Assembly: GCF_900188125.1 (NCBI RefSeq)
Contig: NZ_FZOW01000008.1
Coordinates: 231,027-295,026 of the forward strand
DNA from: Rhodococcoides kyotonense
GTDB lineage: Bacteria > Actinomycetota > Actinomycetes > Mycobacteriales > Mycobacteriaceae
Direction of reading: 5' to 3'
DNA length: 64,000 bases
Of the stretch, positions 36,826 through 47,451 are shown piece after piece. Positions within the stretch are counted from its first letter, which is position 1; every line of letters begins with the position of its first letter. The notes beneath the pieces are model-generated. The model saw only the letters and a program-made list of their open reading frames with translations, had not been told where the DNA came from and made no database searches. A program made the translations under genes and the position numbers.

Positions 36826-37587
36826 ATGCCCCCTCCAATTCCGCACATCGATGTCCATCGGGCGGGCGATCGTCTGAAAACCCGTGTGGCGTGGCTCGAC
36901 TCGAAGCATTCGTTCTCGTTCGGACAGCATTACGATCCGGACAACACCCATCACGGCCTGCTCCTCGTCAACAACGACGACATCGTCTCTCCCGGAAAGG
37001 GTTTCGACACCCATCCGCATCGCGACATGGAAATCGTGACGTGGGTCATGAAGGGCTCGCTGGTGCACCAGGATTCGATCGGGCATTCGGGGGTCATCTA
37101 CCCCGGCCTCGCGCAACGGATGAGCGCAGGCAAGGGCATCATGCATTCGGAGAAGAACGACTCGTGGCGCATGACAGGCGAAACGCACCAGGAGCCCGTC
37201 CGTTTCGTCCAGATGTGGGTCGTACCGGATGAGCCGGGGATCACCCCCGGCTACGAGCAGCTCGAGATCGACGACGAATTGCTGCGTGGCGGACTGATTC
37301 CCGTCGCGTCGGGAATGAAGAAACATGCGGGACAGTCGGCGATCTCGATCTCGCAGAAGGCTGCGGCGCTGCACGCTGCCCGGTTGCAACCGGGCCGTCC
37401 GGTCACCATCCCGGAAGCACCCTTTCTCCATGTTTTCGTCGCATCGGGGACGGTGCAGATGGAAGGTGTAGGAGAACTGTACGAGGGTGACGCCGTCAGG
37501 CTGAGTTCTTCTGGTGGACAACGCATTCACGCGTCCGAGCCGGCCGAGGTACTGGTGTGGGAGATGCATTCACGTCTCGGAGGCTGA
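36826..37587 (+). CDS. pirin-like bicupin (YhaK/YhhW type)
   Basis: A 253-residue bicupin from the ATG at 36826. The N-terminal cupin holds [15 protein letters not shown] and [11 protein letters not shown], giving the two His, His and Glu metal ligands expected of quercetinase-like pirins. [20 protein letters not shown] is characteristic of the YhhW subgroup. It has about two-thirds of the length of the other pirin here and is a different subfamily, so it is not a recent duplicate. Confidence 0.9.
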   Translation: MPPPIPHIDVHRAGDRLKTRVAWLDSKHSFSFGQHYDPDNTHHGLLLVNNDDIVSPGKGFDTHPHRDMEIVTWVMKGSLVHQDSIGHSGVIYPGLAQRMSAGKGIMHSEKNDSWRMTGETHQEPVRFVQMWVVPDEPGITPGYEQLEIDDELLRGGLIPVASGMKKHAGQSAISISQKAAALHAARLQPGRPVTIPEAPFLHVFVASGTVQMEGVGELYEGDAVRLSSSGGQRIHASEPAEVLVWEMHSRLGG

Positions 37588-37697
37588 GCTCGCGGTGTGA
37601 ACAAGTTGATCACGGTGTCACGGAAAGCCCCGATGCAGAGCTACGCAGCGGCCTACACTTCGCTGCACTAGCCCCGCACGCATCGGAGGTAGTCGCC

Positions 37698-38324
37698 ATG
37701 TCGGATCAGCCGCCGCAGGAACGGCCGCCCTCGGACGAGCCACAGGACCCACCGCCGCGAGAAAACCAGGGGAACAAACCTCCGGCGGGTTATCCACAGG
37801 GCGGCGGTCATCCACAACCCGGATATCCGCACGGCAGTTATCCACAGGGCGGGTATCCGCCTCCGGGCGGCTATCAACCCCAGGGTGGCTATCAACCCCA
37901 GGGCGGCTATCCACAGCAGGGCGGCTACCCGCCGGACCAGCGGGCGTCGTCGCAGAACGTCGTCGGGATCATCGCGATCGTCGTCGCCATCTTGGCGTTC
38001 GTGACCAGCTGGACCATCGTCGGTGGCATCATCCTGGGCTTGCTTGCCGTCGTTCTCGGGTTCGTCGGCCGGTCCAGATACAAGAACGGCACGGCGACCA
38101 ACGGGACGATGTCACTCATCGCGATCATTCTCGGATTCATCGCGGCGATACTGTCGATCGTGCTCGTCGCCGTCGGGATAGGCATCTTCGCCAGCTCCGG
38201 CGGCGAGGACTTCGCCGACTGCATCAGCAAGGCCGGGAACAATCAGCGTGCACAAGAGCAGTGCCGCGACCAGTTCCAACGTGATCTGGAGAACCGCTTC
38301 TCGATCACGATCCGACCGACCTGA
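37698..38324 (+). CDS. Pro/Gly/Gln-rich DUF4190 membrane protein
   Basis: A 208-residue protein starting at the ATG at 37698 after CGGAGG. Residues 1-85 are disordered, with repeated [18 protein letters not shown] units. Then two hydrophobic helices in the DUF4190 pattern ([15 protein letters not shown] and [19 protein letters not shown]) flank a short loop. A small extracellular tail has two cysteines. Proteins of this kind are common at the cell pole or division site in actinobacteria, but no specific function is known. Confidence 0.85.
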   Translation: MSDQPPQERPPSDEPQDPPPRENQGNKPPAGYPQGGGHPQPGYPHGSYPQGGYPPPGGYQPQGGYQPQGGYPQQGGYPPDQRASSQNVVGIIAIVVAILAFVTSWTIVGGIILGLLAVVLGFVGRSRYKNGTATNGTMSLIAIILGFIAAILSIVLVAVGIGIFASSGGEDFADCISKAGNNQRAQEQCRDQFQRDLENRFSITIRPT

Positions 38325-38385
38325 CGTCGCGGCAACACTCCCAGCCGACTCACAGGCTTGTCCCAGCATCACCGGAGGGACGGCC

Positions 38386-39390
38386 GTGAGAATCGTCGGC
38401 ATGAACAAAGATGTCGAACTCAGCCGCAAGCGGGTCAGCCGTCGACGCGCAATGGCACTCGGCGGTGGCGTGAGCCTCGCCGGCCTCGTCGCAGCGTGCA
38501 CGGGCAATTCGAGCACCACCACAGCGACCACCACCACGACGGCAGCTGCGGGAACCACCGGCTCCTCCGAGGACGCTTTCCTCACCCTGCTGAACCAGGC
38601 CCCTCAGTGCCTGATGACGACCGAGGAAACACAGGGCCCGTACTGGTTCGACGTCGACTCCATCCGTAGCGACATCCGCGAAGACCGTCCGGGCACCACG
38701 TTCGAGCTGGCGCTGCGCGTCCAGGATCTCGACAACTGCGCAGCCGACGGCACCGCGAACGTCATCAGCAACGCGGTCGTCGAGATCTGGCACTGCGATG
38801 CAGGCGGTGTCTATTCGGGCTTCGAATCCGGATCGACCGCCGCCGACATCAGCGGTAACGGCGCACCGGGTGGCATGGGCGCCCCTCCCGAAGGCGGCAT
38901 GGGCACACCTCCCGAAGGCGGCATGGGCGAACCGCCCGCAGGCGGCCCAGGTGAAGGCGGCCCCGGAGGCCCAGGTGGAGACGGCGGCGGAATGGGCGGT
39001 TCCGGCGAGACGTCCGACGGCTCGTACAGCGTCGGCGATTCCGAGTCGACGACGACCGACGACGGCACGTACCTGCGCGGCGCCCAGACCACCGACGGGA
39101 ACGGCATCGCGAAGTTCACGACCGTGTTCCCTGGCTGGTACGTGAGCCGCACGACGCACATCCACCTCAAGGTGCACATCGACAAGAAGACCGTCCTGAC
39201 GTCGCAGCTGTTCTTCGACGACGCCACCAAGGCCGAGATCTACGCGACGTCGCCCTACTCCGATCACGCGGGCTGGGAGAGCAACACACAGAACTCTGAC
39301 GACAACATCTACGACGACACCGGCCTCGTCGTCGTGCAGAAGAGCGGCGACGGCTACATCGGAGCCGTCAATCTCGGCATATCCGTCTAG
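38386..39390 (+). CDS. secreted intradiol ring-cleavage dioxygenase-like lipoprotein
   Basis: A 334-residue protein starting at a GTG (38386) with GGAGGG 6 nt upstream. The N-terminus has SRRRAM then a hydrophobic run ending in the lipobox LVAAC, so it is probably a Tat lipoprotein on the cell surface. Family blocks are TEETQGPYWFD, VEIWHCDAGGVYSGF, FTTVFPGWYVSRTTHIHLKVH and SQLFFDD, placing the tyrosine and histidine iron ligands. A Gly/Pro/Met-rich insert of about 60 residues sits in the middle. Secreted members are uncharacterised; aromatic or quinone oxidation is likely. Confidence 0.87.
   Translation: MRIVGMNKDVELSRKRVSRRRAMALGGGVSLAGLVAACTGNSSTTTATTTTTAAAGTTGSSEDAFLTLLNQAPQCLMTTEETQGPYWFDVDSIRSDIREDRPGTTFELALRVQDLDNCAADGTANVISNAVVEIWHCDAGGVYSGFESGSTAADISGNGAPGGMGAPPEGGMGTPPEGGMGEPPAGGPGEGGPGGPGGDGGGMGGSGETSDGSYSVGDSESTTTDDGTYLRGAQTTDGNGIAKFTTVFPGWYVSRTTHIHLKVHIDKKTVLTSQLFFDDATKAEIYATSPYSDHAGWESNTQNSDDNIYDDTGLVVVQKSGDGYIGAVNLGISV
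38869..38940 (+). repeat. three in-frame 24-bp repeats in the dioxygenase gene
   Basis: Units at 38869-38892, 38893-38916 and 38917-38940 encode GGMGAPPE, GGMGTPPE and GGMGEPPA. They begin a longer Gly/Pro-rich insert. In-frame tandem repeats can vary in number between strains. Confidence 0.9.
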
Positions 39391-40454
39391 TCGGGACTTC
39401 TCACCGCGGCGACGACCACCTGGTTGCCGCCGCGGTGTTTGGCCTCGTACATGGCCACGTCGGCACGCCTGAGCAGACGCGTCACCGTCGTCACGCTGTC
39501 GCCGTCGACGCACTGTGCATGCGCGACGCCGATGCTCACGGTGAGCGGCGAGACATCGTGCGGCGAAAACAGCCGCGCACGAAGCCATTCCGCCACCGAG
39601 ACGGCTCGGTCCGCGGACACCTGCACGACGAGTGCGAACTCTTCGCCTCCGGTGCGCGCGACGAGGACGTCGTCGACGAGGAGTCGTTGCGCGATCAGTT
39701 GCAGTGCCAGGTCACCGCCTTCGTGTCCGTAGCGGTCGTTGATCTGTTTGAAGCGGTCGACGTCGATCACCATGACCGCGACTTCGGCGTCGGACGCGAG
39801 AAAGCGCGGGAGATCCGCGTCGAGACCACGCCTGTTGCGTAGACCGGTGAGGGGATCGAGAAGAGCACCGTGCGCGTCGAGCCGCAGGCTGAGCAGCACG
39901 GACTGCAGGAACACCGGCGTCGAGAACATGACCGGTAGCAGCACGACCAGTTGCGAGACGGCCAGTCCGTGATCGAACGTAGGCGACCCGAGAATGAGTA
40001 GGAACATCGTCGCGACCGTGCCGGCCGACCAGGCCAGATGCGCGAGCAGAACTTTCGGGCTGTGGAACACCTGCACGTAGACGCCCGTCGCCGCCAGCAA
40101 CGTACACCCAGGGAACGACATCTGAATCGACCCGTACGACAGCAGAGCGAGCGTCGTACCGACGTCCGCGTAGACCACGAACAGCAGGCTGAGACGTTCC
40201 GGTGGCCACGGTCCGCGCAGCCACAGCGTGCCGACGACGAACGATGTCGCAGTACCGAGCAGAATGATCGCACCCGCAGCCGTCGACGTCGGGGGCACCG
40301 ATGTCAGATACGTGGTGATCGCGGCGAGCCCGTAACAGATGCAGCACACACCGACGACGATGCGGTACGCCGCGAGTGCGCCGTGGGATTCGAAATATCG
40401 GATCATCCAGCCGTAGCTGTACGACTGGCGCCACCATCTACGCAGAAACGTCAC
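39387..40454 (-). CDS. membrane-bound diguanylate cyclase (GGDEF)
   Basis: A 355-residue protein. From the GTG at 40454, 8 nt after GGAAGG, it begins with a short cytoplasmic stretch, about six transmembrane helices (residues 30-190) and a GGDEF domain (about 200-350). The active-site loop is TGGEEF, an active variant; DPLTGLRNRRGLD and DVDRFKQINDRYGHEGGD are intact. It should make cyclic di-GMP. The product-inhibition motif RxxD five residues before the loop is absent. Its stop overlaps the end of the convergent dioxygenase gene by 4 bp. Confidence 0.9.
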   Translation of the reverse strand: MTFLRRWWRQSYSYGWMIRYFESHGALAAYRIVVGVCCICYGLAAITTYLTSVPPTSTAAGAIILLGTATSFVVGTLWLRGPWPPERLSLLFVVYADVGTTLALLSYGSIQMSFPGCTLLAATGVYVQVFHSPKVLLAHLAWSAGTVATMFLLILGSPTFDHGLAVSQLVVLLPVMFSTPVFLQSVLLSLRLDAHGALLDPLTGLRNRRGLDADLPRFLASDAEVAVMVIDVDRFKQINDRYGHEGGDLALQLIAQRLLVDDVLVARTGGEEFALVVQVSADRAVSVAEWLRARLFSPHDVSPLTVSIGVAHAQCVDGDSVTTVTRLLRRADVAMYEAKHRGGNQVVVAAVRSPD

Positions 40455-40525
40455 CCGGTGCGCCTTCCACGCCGTTACTTCGCCGACCAAACCACCTGGT
40501 CGCTTTTCGGGCACTCTACAGCCAG

Positions 40526-42100
40526 TCAGCCACGCAGGTCCCGTCGACGGAAAGCCGAGATTCCGACGACGACCATGAGCAGCGCGAACGAGACCAACCA
40601 CAGCAAGGGTGCCGCGGACACGTGCCCTCCGGGCACGTGCGGCAGATGTGTGAACGGCGACAGGTCGAGCACCGCCTGCGGTAGACCGATCACCGTTCCG
40701 ACCTGCCCGAGCAGCACACAGCCGGCGAGTACCGCCCAGATCGCCGTCGACCACGCGGGCACCACACCGAACAGGACGACGGCCACGCCGACGAGAACCC
40801 ACACCGCTGGGAGCTGAACCAACGCTGCAGCCAGCACCCCCGGTAGAACCGACCCCACATCGCCGACGCCCATGCCGTACGACAGGCCGGCAGCCAACCC
40901 GACAACCAGCATCGCCGAGGCCGATCCCAGAATCGCGAATGCCAGATGGCTCGCGAGCCACCGCACCTTCCCCACACTCGCCGACACGATCCATTCGGCG
41001 TGCGCGTCCTCTTCCTCGGTGTGCGCGCGCAACACAGCCGACAGCGCGTAGGCCGTCGCACCGATGCCGATGATGCTGATCATCGCGGCGATGTAGGACT
41101 CGACGAGCGAAGTACCACCGAAATCCGCCAACGCATCCGTGACGGCCTGGCTGCTTCCCAGCTGTTCACCGACGCTGTCTGCTGCACTGCCGAGGATCAG
41201 TGCGAACAATCCGAGTCCGAGCGTCCACGCCACGAGCACTCCGCGATGCTGACGCCACGCGAGGGCGAACACTCCGTCGAGAGCAGCGGGCGCCGAGGCG
41301 CGACCGAGACGATCGGCGACGAGGCCTGCACCGACGTCGCGACGCCGCGCGAGTACTACCGATCCCGCGATCGTCGCGGCTGCCAGGATCATCGAGGGCA
41401 CGAGCACCCACCACCGCTCGTCGGCGAACGGTCTCAGCTGGGCGGACCAGCCGATCGGTGACAGCCACGACAGCGTGCCGGACCCTGCGTCGCCGATCGC
41501 GCGAAGTACGTATGACACGGCGAGAACGGCGAGTGCGTACCCCCGAGCGAGCCGCGCAGTCGATCCGACCTGGGCAGCGACCGCCGCGACGCCGGCGAAG
41601 ACCGTTCCGACCGCGGCGATGGCCGCACCGAACGCGACACTGCCCACGGCAGCGAACCCGGCCGCCAGCAGCGACACCGTCGCAACGATCGCCGTCGTCA
41701 CGACTGCACCGATCGTCACCACGAGCGCTGCTGCGAGACCCGCGTGATGCCCGACGGCCGTGGCACCGATCAGTTCGGTACGACCGGCATCCTCCTCGGC
41801 CCGGGTATGCCGGACGATCGTCAGAATCGCAGCAAGCGGTACGAGCGTGAGAAGAAGTCCTGCACGCCACGTGACGAGCGCGCCGAGATCGCTGCCGAAG
41901 ATCGGCGCCACCAACGCCAACTCGGCCGGGGTGTGCAGGGTCGCCTCGTAGAAGGCCTCCCGATCGGCCGCCGTCGGATACAGCCCTTCGAAACTGACCG
42001 CGTAGAGAAGCGGAACGAGTCCCATCGCCAGAATCCACAGCGGCGCGACGACACGATCCCGGCGCAGGAACAGGCGAATCAATCGGCCCGTGCCGGTCAC
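40526..42100 (-). CDS. ABC exporter permease (polyketide/tetronasin-type)
   Basis: A 524-residue permease with about 12 hydrophobic helices in two similar halves. It starts with [22 protein letters not shown], and the second half begins [21 protein letters not shown]. This is the layout of TnrB2-like ABC-2 exporters of antibiotics and other hydrophobic compounds. The GTG at 42100 overlaps the ATPase stop. It exports an unknown compound and may confer drug tolerance. Confidence 0.87.
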   Translation of the reverse strand: MTGTGRLIRLFLRRDRVVAPLWILAMGLVPLLYAVSFEGLYPTAADREAFYEATLHTPAELALVAPIFGSDLGALVTWRAGLLLTLVPLAAILTIVRHTRAEEDAGRTELIGATAVGHHAGLAAALVVTIGAVVTTAIVATVSLLAAGFAAVGSVAFGAAIAAVGTVFAGVAAVAAQVGSTARLARGYALAVLAVSYVLRAIGDAGSGTLSWLSPIGWSAQLRPFADERWWVLVPSMILAAATIAGSVVLARRRDVGAGLVADRLGRASAPAALDGVFALAWRQHRGVLVAWTLGLGLFALILGSAADSVGEQLGSSQAVTDALADFGGTSLVESYIAAMISIIGIGATAYALSAVLRAHTEEEDAHAEWIVSASVGKVRWLASHLAFAILGSASAMLVVGLAAGLSYGMGVGDVGSVLPGVLAAALVQLPAVWVLVGVAVVLFGVVPAWSTAIWAVLAGCVLLGQVGTVIGLPQAVLDLSPFTHLPHVPGGHVSAAPLLWLVSFALLMVVVGISAFRRRDLRG

Positions 42101-42984
42101 GATCCGCCGCCGTAGTACCGCAGAAACAGATCCTCCAGCGTCGGCGGGGAACTGACGAGGCTGGTGATGCCTGCGTCGGCGAGTACGTGCATCAGTTTCG
42201 GTAGATCGGCCGAATCGACGCGGCAGGACACCTTGTTGCCCTCGATGCGCACGTCGTCGACACCCGGAAGCGACTCGATACCGTCGGGCATGCGCTGCAC
42301 TTCGGCAGTCACCGTGGTCCGACTCAAGTGCCGCATGTCGGCGAGCGAACCACTGTCGACGGTCCGGCCGTCGCGGATGATCGTGACGCGTTCACACAGT
42401 TTCTCGACCTCGGACAGAATGTGCGACGACAACAGCACCGTCGCACCTCGCGCCGACGCGTCGGACACGCAGTCGTCGAAGACCTGTTCCATCAGAGGAT
42501 CGAGACCGGACGTCGGCTCGTCGAGCAGAATCAGTTCCGCGTTCGACGAAAATGCCGCTACCAGAGCAACTTTCTGCCGATTTCCCTTCGAGTAGGTGCG
42601 CGCTTTCTTCCGGGGATCGAGTGCGAACCTGTCGATCAAGGCGGCGCGCTTGTCCGCATCGATTCCCCCGCGCATGCGGCCCAGCAGGTCGATCACCTCG
42701 CCGCCGGTGAGCGACGGCCACAGCGTGACATCGCCTGGTACGTACGCGATGCGTCGATGCAGTGCGACGGCGTCGGTCCACGGGTCACCGCCCAGCAGCC
42801 TCGCCTCGCCCGACGTGGCACGGATGAGCCCGAGCAGGATTCGCAGCGTCGTCGACTTGCCTGCGCCGTTGGGACCGAGGAAGCCGTGCACCTCTCCCGC
42901 GTCGACGCGCAGTTCCAGTCCGTCGAGCGCCAGGACCTGGCCGAACGACTTCTTCAGATCGTGTACCTCGATCACGGAACTCAT
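42097..42984 (-). CDS. ABC exporter ATPase (drug-resistance type)
   Basis: A 295-residue ATPase from the ATG at 42984. Walker A is GPNGAGKST, the signature motif is the diverged [15 protein letters not shown], and Walker B is [15 protein letters not shown]. The C-terminal 80 residues form the family's accessory domain. It pairs with the permease to its 3' side. The start codon lies 52 nt from the divergent M13 protease start. Confidence 0.9.
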   Translation of the reverse strand: MSSVIEVHDLKKSFGQVLALDGLELRVDAGEVHGFLGPNGAGKSTTLRILLGLIRATSGEARLLGGDPWTDAVALHRRIAYVPGDVTLWPSLTGGEVIDLLGRMRGGIDADKRAALIDRFALDPRKKARTYSKGNRQKVALVAAFSSNAELILLDEPTSGLDPLMEQVFDDCVSDASARGATVLLSSHILSEVEKLCERVTIIRDGRTVDSGSLADMRHLSRTTVTAEVQRMPDGIESLPGVDDVRIEGNKVSCRVDSADLPKLMHVLADAGITSLVSSPPTLEDLFLRYYGGGS

Positions 42985-43036
42985 GGCTCTCCCGTCGCAT
43001 CGAACGCGCTCTGAAAAGAGTGTAAAGATGGGGTGC

Positions 43037-45007
43037 ATGACTACGTTGGATTCGGGACGGGTGAATTCGGGCATCGACCTCAGCTTCAAGGACGACAGCA
43101 CACGGGCTCAGGACGACCTGTTCGTGCACGTCAACGGTAAATGGCTCGACGAGTACGCCATTCCGGCGGACCGGGCGGTCGACGGCGCATTCAGGACCCT
43201 GTACGACAGGGCGGAAGAAGATGTCAGGACGATCATCCAGGAAGCCGCCGCGTCGAATCCGCCGGTCGGCACCGACGCGCAGAAGATCGGCGACCTCTAC
43301 TCGAGCTTCCTCGACGCCGACGCTGTCGAGGAAGCCGGCCTGACGCCGATCGCGAGCGAGCTGGCGGCCGTCGCGGACGCTGGGGATCTCGTCACGCTCG
43401 CCGAGGTGCTCGGGTCGCTGCAGCGCGCAGGCGTCGGTGGTTCGATCGGCCACTACGTCGACACCGATGCCAAGAACTCGTCGCGGTACCTCGTCCACTT
43501 CTCTCAGTCCGGAATCGGACTGCCCGACGAGTCGTACTACCGCGAGGACAACTACGCGCAGATCCGTGAGGCGTACGTCGCGCACATCGCGAAGATGTTC
43601 TCCCTCGCCGGCGTGACGTACGACGCGCAGCGCGTGTTCGATCTCGAGAAGAAACTCGCCGCGGGTCACTGGGACGTCGTTGCGCGTCGGGACGCGGAGA
43701 AGAGCTACAACCTGGTCGACTTCGACACACTCGTGCAGAACGAGCCCGGATTCAATTGGACCGCTTGGATTTCCGGCCTCGGCGGCACCACCGAACAGTT
43801 CGCGGAGATCGTCGTCCGCCAGCCACCGTTCCTGAGCACGTTCACGGGATTGTGGGTGTCCGCGGACATCGAGGACTGGAAGGCATGGCTCACTTGGCGC
43901 ATCGTGCACTCGCGCGCCCCGTACCTCACTGCGGCAATCGTCGACGAGAACTTCGAGTTCTACGGAAAGACGTTGAGCGGCACCGAGGAAAACCGCGAGC
44001 GGTGGAAGCGCGGCGTCTCGCTGGTGCAGGATCTTCTGGGTGAGGCCGTCGGCAAGCAGTACGTCGAGCGTCACTTCCCTGCCGACGCGAAAGCTCGGAT
44101 GCAGGTGCTCGTCGCGAATCTCTCCGAGGCATACCGTCGTAACATCACCGATCTCGACTGGATGAGCCCCGAGACGCGTCAGCGCGCGCTCGAGAAGCTC
44201 GACAAGTTCACACCGAAGATCGGCTACCCGGATCGCTGGCGCGACTACTCGGCGATCGAGATCGATGCGAGCGACCTGGTGGGCAACTACCGACGCGGCT
44301 ACATCGCCGAATACCAGCGAGATCTGAACAAGCTGGGCGGACCGGTCGATCGCGACGAATGGTTCATGACGCCGCAGACCGTCAACGCGTACTACAACCC
44401 GGGAATGAACGAAATCGTCTTTCCCGCAGCGATTCTGCAGCCACCGTTCTTCGACGCCGATGCCGACGACGCCGCCAACTACGGCGGAATCGGAGCCGTC
44501 ATCGGTCACGAGATCGGACACGGATTCGACGACCAGGGCGCCAAGTACGACGGAGACGGCAACCTGATCGATTGGTGGACCGACTCGGATCGCACCGAAT
44601 TCGGCAAGCGCACAACGGCATTGATCGAGCAGTACAACGAGTTCGAACCCAAGGCTCTCCCGGGCCACAAGGTCAACGGACAGTTCACGATCGGTGAGAA
44701 CATCGGCGATCTCGGTGGCCTGTCCATCGCCATCGCCGCATACGACATCGCTTTGGAAGGCAAGGACGCTCCGGTGCTCGACGGACTGACCGGTCTGCAG
44801 CGGGTGTTCTTCGGCTGGTCACAGGTATGGCGGACCAAGGCACGTGACGAGGAGGCGATCCGCCGCCTGGCGGTCGACCCGCACTCGCCGCCCGAGTTCC
44901 GCTGCAACGGCGTCGTACGCAATCTGGACAGTTTTCACGAAGCGTTCGACGTGAAGCCGGGAGACGCGCTGTACTTGGATCCGGAGGAGCGCGTGCGTAT
45001 TTGGTAG
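43037..45007 (+). CDS. M13-family zinc metallopeptidase (PepO/Zmp1-like)
   Basis: A 656-residue M13 (neprilysin-like) peptidase. The zinc motif is HEIGH (H491, E492, H495) followed by [14 protein letters not shown]. The third ligand is E554 in GENIGDLGG, and substrate-binding [21 protein letters not shown] is intact. There is no signal peptide; the mycobacterial homologue Zmp1 also lacks one yet acts outside the cell. The ATG at 43037 has only a short leader, so it may be translated from a leaderless transcript. A family-1 palindrome begins one base after its stop. Confidence 0.93.
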   Translation: MTTLDSGRVNSGIDLSFKDDSTRAQDDLFVHVNGKWLDEYAIPADRAVDGAFRTLYDRAEEDVRTIIQEAAASNPPVGTDAQKIGDLYSSFLDADAVEEAGLTPIASELAAVADAGDLVTLAEVLGSLQRAGVGGSIGHYVDTDAKNSSRYLVHFSQSGIGLPDESYYREDNYAQIREAYVAHIAKMFSLAGVTYDAQRVFDLEKKLAAGHWDVVARRDAEKSYNLVDFDTLVQNEPGFNWTAWISGLGGTTEQFAEIVVRQPPFLSTFTGLWVSADIEDWKAWLTWRIVHSRAPYLTAAIVDENFEFYGKTLSGTEENRERWKRGVSLVQDLLGEAVGKQYVERHFPADAKARMQVLVANLSEAYRRNITDLDWMSPETRQRALEKLDKFTPKIGYPDRWRDYSAIEIDASDLVGNYRRGYIAEYQRDLNKLGGPVDRDEWFMTPQTVNAYYNPGMNEIVFPAAILQPPFFDADADDAANYGGIGAVIGHEIGHGFDDQGAKYDGDGNLIDWWTDSDRTEFGKRTTALIEQYNEFEPKALPGHKVNGQFTIGENIGDLGGLSIAIAAYDIALEGKDAPVLDGLTGLQRVFFGWSQVWRTKARDEEAIRRLAVDPHSPPEFRCNGVVRNLDSFHEAFDVKPGDALYLDPEERVRIW

Positions 45008-45062
45008 GCGCCTTCGGCGCACGTGCACGAAAATACATATCAGGCTATGTATTTTCGTGCAC
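45008..45062. repeat. family-1 palindromic element, copy 3 (tandem genes)
   Basis: The GC hairpin GCGCC-TTC-GGCGC (45008-45020) follows the TAG of the peptidase gene with no gap. The main palindrome has 17-bp arms, GTGCACGAAAATACATA at 45023-45039 and its complement at 45046-45062, with a 6-nt loop. The P450 gene starts 24 nt further on the same strand, so here the element lies between two codirectional genes. Confidence 0.9.
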
Positions 45063-45086
45063 ATGCCCGACGGGGGAGGGAGAGGG

Positions 45087-46397
45087 ATGAAGCAGAGAAT
45101 CCGCTGGCTCGCGGGGCACGGGGTGGTGCGCTACGGAGCCAAAAAGGCGGCTCAGCACGGCGATCCGCAGGCCATGTTGGTCGCCGATCCCGCGACCAGG
45201 GCCGATCCGCGGGCGGTGTTCGAGCGCATCCGCGCGTCCGGGCCGCTGGTGCGCACTCGATTGGCGCACATCAGCGTCGACCACCGCGTCGTGCACGAGT
45301 TGCTGCGATCGGAGGACTTCCGCGTCACGCAGCTCGGCGCCAATCTGCCTGCTCCGCTGCGGTACATCGAGAAGAAGACCCGCGGCACCGCGCTGCATCC
45401 TCTGAAGCCGCCGTCGCTGCTGTCGGTCGAGCCACCCGAGCACACGCGCTACCGCAAACTGGTGTCGTCCGTCTTCACTCCGCGCGCTGTCGGGCGGATG
45501 CGAGAGATGGTGCAGCACAAAGCGAACAGCCTGCTCGACGAGCTACTCGCGGGTGCCCCCGAAGTCGATATAGTGGACAAGTACTGCAGCCAGTTGCCGG
45601 TTGCCGTCATCAGCAGCATTCTCGGCGTACCCGACGACGACCGGCAGCAGGTACTCGAATTCGGCGAGATGGCCGCACCGAGCCTCGACATCGGCCTGTC
45701 GTGGGAACAGTTCAACCGCGTCGAGGATGGCCTGGAGAAGTTCGACGCGTGGCTCGCCGGTCACCTCGCCGAACTGCGCCGCAGCCCCGGTGACGACCTG
45801 ATGAGCCAGCTCATTCGCGCAGAGGACGACGGCGTCGGCCTGAACGACGCGGAGCTCCGCGCGACGGCGGGGCTGGTTCTCGCAGCCGGGTTCGAGACGA
45901 CCGTCAATCTGCTCGGCAGTGGAATCCGGTTGCTCCTCGACAATCCCGATCAGCTCGAAATCCTGAAACACGATCCCACGCTGTGGCCGGGAGCCGTCGA
46001 CGAGATGCTTCGCCTCGAATCCCCTGTGCAACTCACCGCGCGTCTGGCCAAGCGCGACATGACGATCGAGGGAATCGAATTGGAGCAAGGCGATCTGGTC
46101 GTCCTCGTGCTCGCAGGCGCCAACCGCGACCCCGCCGTGTTCGACGACCCCTATCGCTTCGACGTCACCCGCGCCAACGCGGGCAAGCATCTGTCGTTTT
46201 CCGGTGGACGGCACTACTGCCTCGGCGCGTCATTGGCGAAAGCCGAGGCCGAGGTGGGCTTGAAGACCTTGTTCGACAGATTCCCTCACCTGCAGTCCGC
46301 AGGCGAGGGCATCCGTCGCGACACCCGAGTCCTGCACGGCTGGGCGTCGCTTCCGGTGGACCTGGGAGAACCGGCTACAGCCGGTCACCCGTCGTAG
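45087..46397 (+). CDS. cytochrome P450
   Basis: A 436-residue soluble P450 from the ATG at 45087, which follows a GGGAGGGA site. The I-helix oxygen-binding motif is AGFETT (267-272), the ExxR motif is in VDEMLRLESP, and the haem loop is FSGGRHYCLGASLA with the iron ligand C378. It should hydroxylate an organic substrate; no ferredoxin, ferredoxin reductase or biosynthetic partner is next to it. Its last 23 bp overlap the convergent ugpC gene. Confidence 0.93.
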   Translation: MKQRIRWLAGHGVVRYGAKKAAQHGDPQAMLVADPATRADPRAVFERIRASGPLVRTRLAHISVDHRVVHELLRSEDFRVTQLGANLPAPLRYIEKKTRGTALHPLKPPSLLSVEPPEHTRYRKLVSSVFTPRAVGRMREMVQHKANSLLDELLAGAPEVDIVDKYCSQLPVAVISSILGVPDDDRQQVLEFGEMAAPSLDIGLSWEQFNRVEDGLEKFDAWLAGHLAELRRSPGDDLMSQLIRAEDDGVGLNDAELRATAGLVLAAGFETTVNLLGSGIRLLLDNPDQLEILKHDPTLWPGAVDEMLRLESPVQLTARLAKRDMTIEGIELEQGDLVVLVLAGANRDPAVFDDPYRFDVTRANAGKHLSFSGGRHYCLGASLAKAEAEVGLKTLFDRFPHLQSAGEGIRRDTRVLHGWASLPVDLGEPATAGHPS

Positions 46398-47451
46398 TCG
46401 AGAAGAAGTACACCTCGTCGAGCTTGGGGACGAGCCGGATCGTCTGTGCCAGACCGATGGACAGCTTGCGATCCACTCGAACGGCGACGCGGCCGGACTG
46501 TGTGCTCCAGCCCGAGCCGAGCGGCGGCGCGCCGTAGACGAAGGACTCGGCGCCGAGCTCTTCGATCAGCTCGACCGTCGCTGTCACCGCTCCGACACCC
46601 TCGCCGACGAGATCCCAACCCTCCGGCCGTATTCCGACGGTCACGCGATCTTCTGCGGTCTGCGGAACCGGGATTCGCACATCGCCGACGACGGCAGCAC
46701 CCTCGACGACGGGTGCATCGATCAGGTTCATGCCGGGTGAGCCGATGAAGCCCGCGACGAACGTGTTGACAGGATTGTCGTACAGCTCACGCGGAGAGGC
46801 GATCTGCTGCAGTTTGCCTGCCTGGAGAACCGCGACGCGGTCCCCCATCGTCATGGCCTCGACCTGATCGTGCGTCACGTAGACCGTCGTCGTGCCGAGG
46901 CGCTTCTGCAGTCCGGCGATCTGTGCGCGAGTACTGACGCGCAACTTCGCATCCAGATTGGACAATGGCTCGTCCATGCAGAACACCTTGGGCTGACGGA
47001 CGATCGCGCGCCCCATCGCCACCCGCTGCCGCTGACCACCGGACAACTTGCCGGGCTTGCGATTCAGCAGCGGTTCCAGTTCGAGCATCTTCGCCGCCTC
47101 GAGAACACGAGCTGCGGTGTCGTACTTGCTCATTCCGGCGTTGCGCAGTGCGAATCCCATATTGTCCCCGACGGTCATGTTCGGGTACAGCGCGTAGTTC
47201 TGGAACACCATCGCGACGTCGCGCTCGCGCGGCGCGAGCGACGTGACATCGACGCCGCCGATGTCGATGTGGCCGCTCTCGACCGATTCGAGTCCCGCGA
47301 GCATGCGCAGCGACGTCGACTTGCCGCACCCCGACGGGCCGACGAGGACGATGAATTCCCCGTCGGCGATGTCGAGTTCGAGGGAGTCGACAGCGAGCGC
47401 ATCCGCACCCGGGTATCGGTGCGAGACGCTCGAGTAATGTACGCCTGCCAT
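46375..47451 (-). CDS. ugpC: ABC transporter ATPase (UgpC/MsiK family)
   Basis: A 358-residue CUT1-type ATPase. Walker A is GPSGCGKST, the signature is LSGGQRQRVAMGRAIV, and Walker B is VFCMDEPLSNLD. The C-terminal 110 residues form the regulatory TOBE-like domain. The ATG shares one base with the stop of the binding-protein gene (TAATG). It is the last gene of a four-gene operon in the order permease, permease, binding protein, ATPase, as in mycobacterial ugpAEBC. Confidence 0.88.
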   Translation of the reverse strand: MAGVHYSSVSHRYPGADALAVDSLELDIADGEFIVLVGPSGCGKSTSLRMLAGLESVESGHIDIGGVDVTSLAPRERDVAMVFQNYALYPNMTVGDNMGFALRNAGMSKYDTAARVLEAAKMLELEPLLNRKPGKLSGGQRQRVAMGRAIVRQPKVFCMDEPLSNLDAKLRVSTRAQIAGLQKRLGTTTVYVTHDQVEAMTMGDRVAVLQAGKLQQIASPRELYDNPVNTFVAGFIGSPGMNLIDAPVVEGAAVVGDVRIPVPQTAEDRVTVGIRPEGWDLVGEGVGAVTATVELIEELGAESFVYGAPPLGSGWSTQSGRVAVRVDRKLSIGLAQTIRLVPKLDEVYFFSTTTGDRL

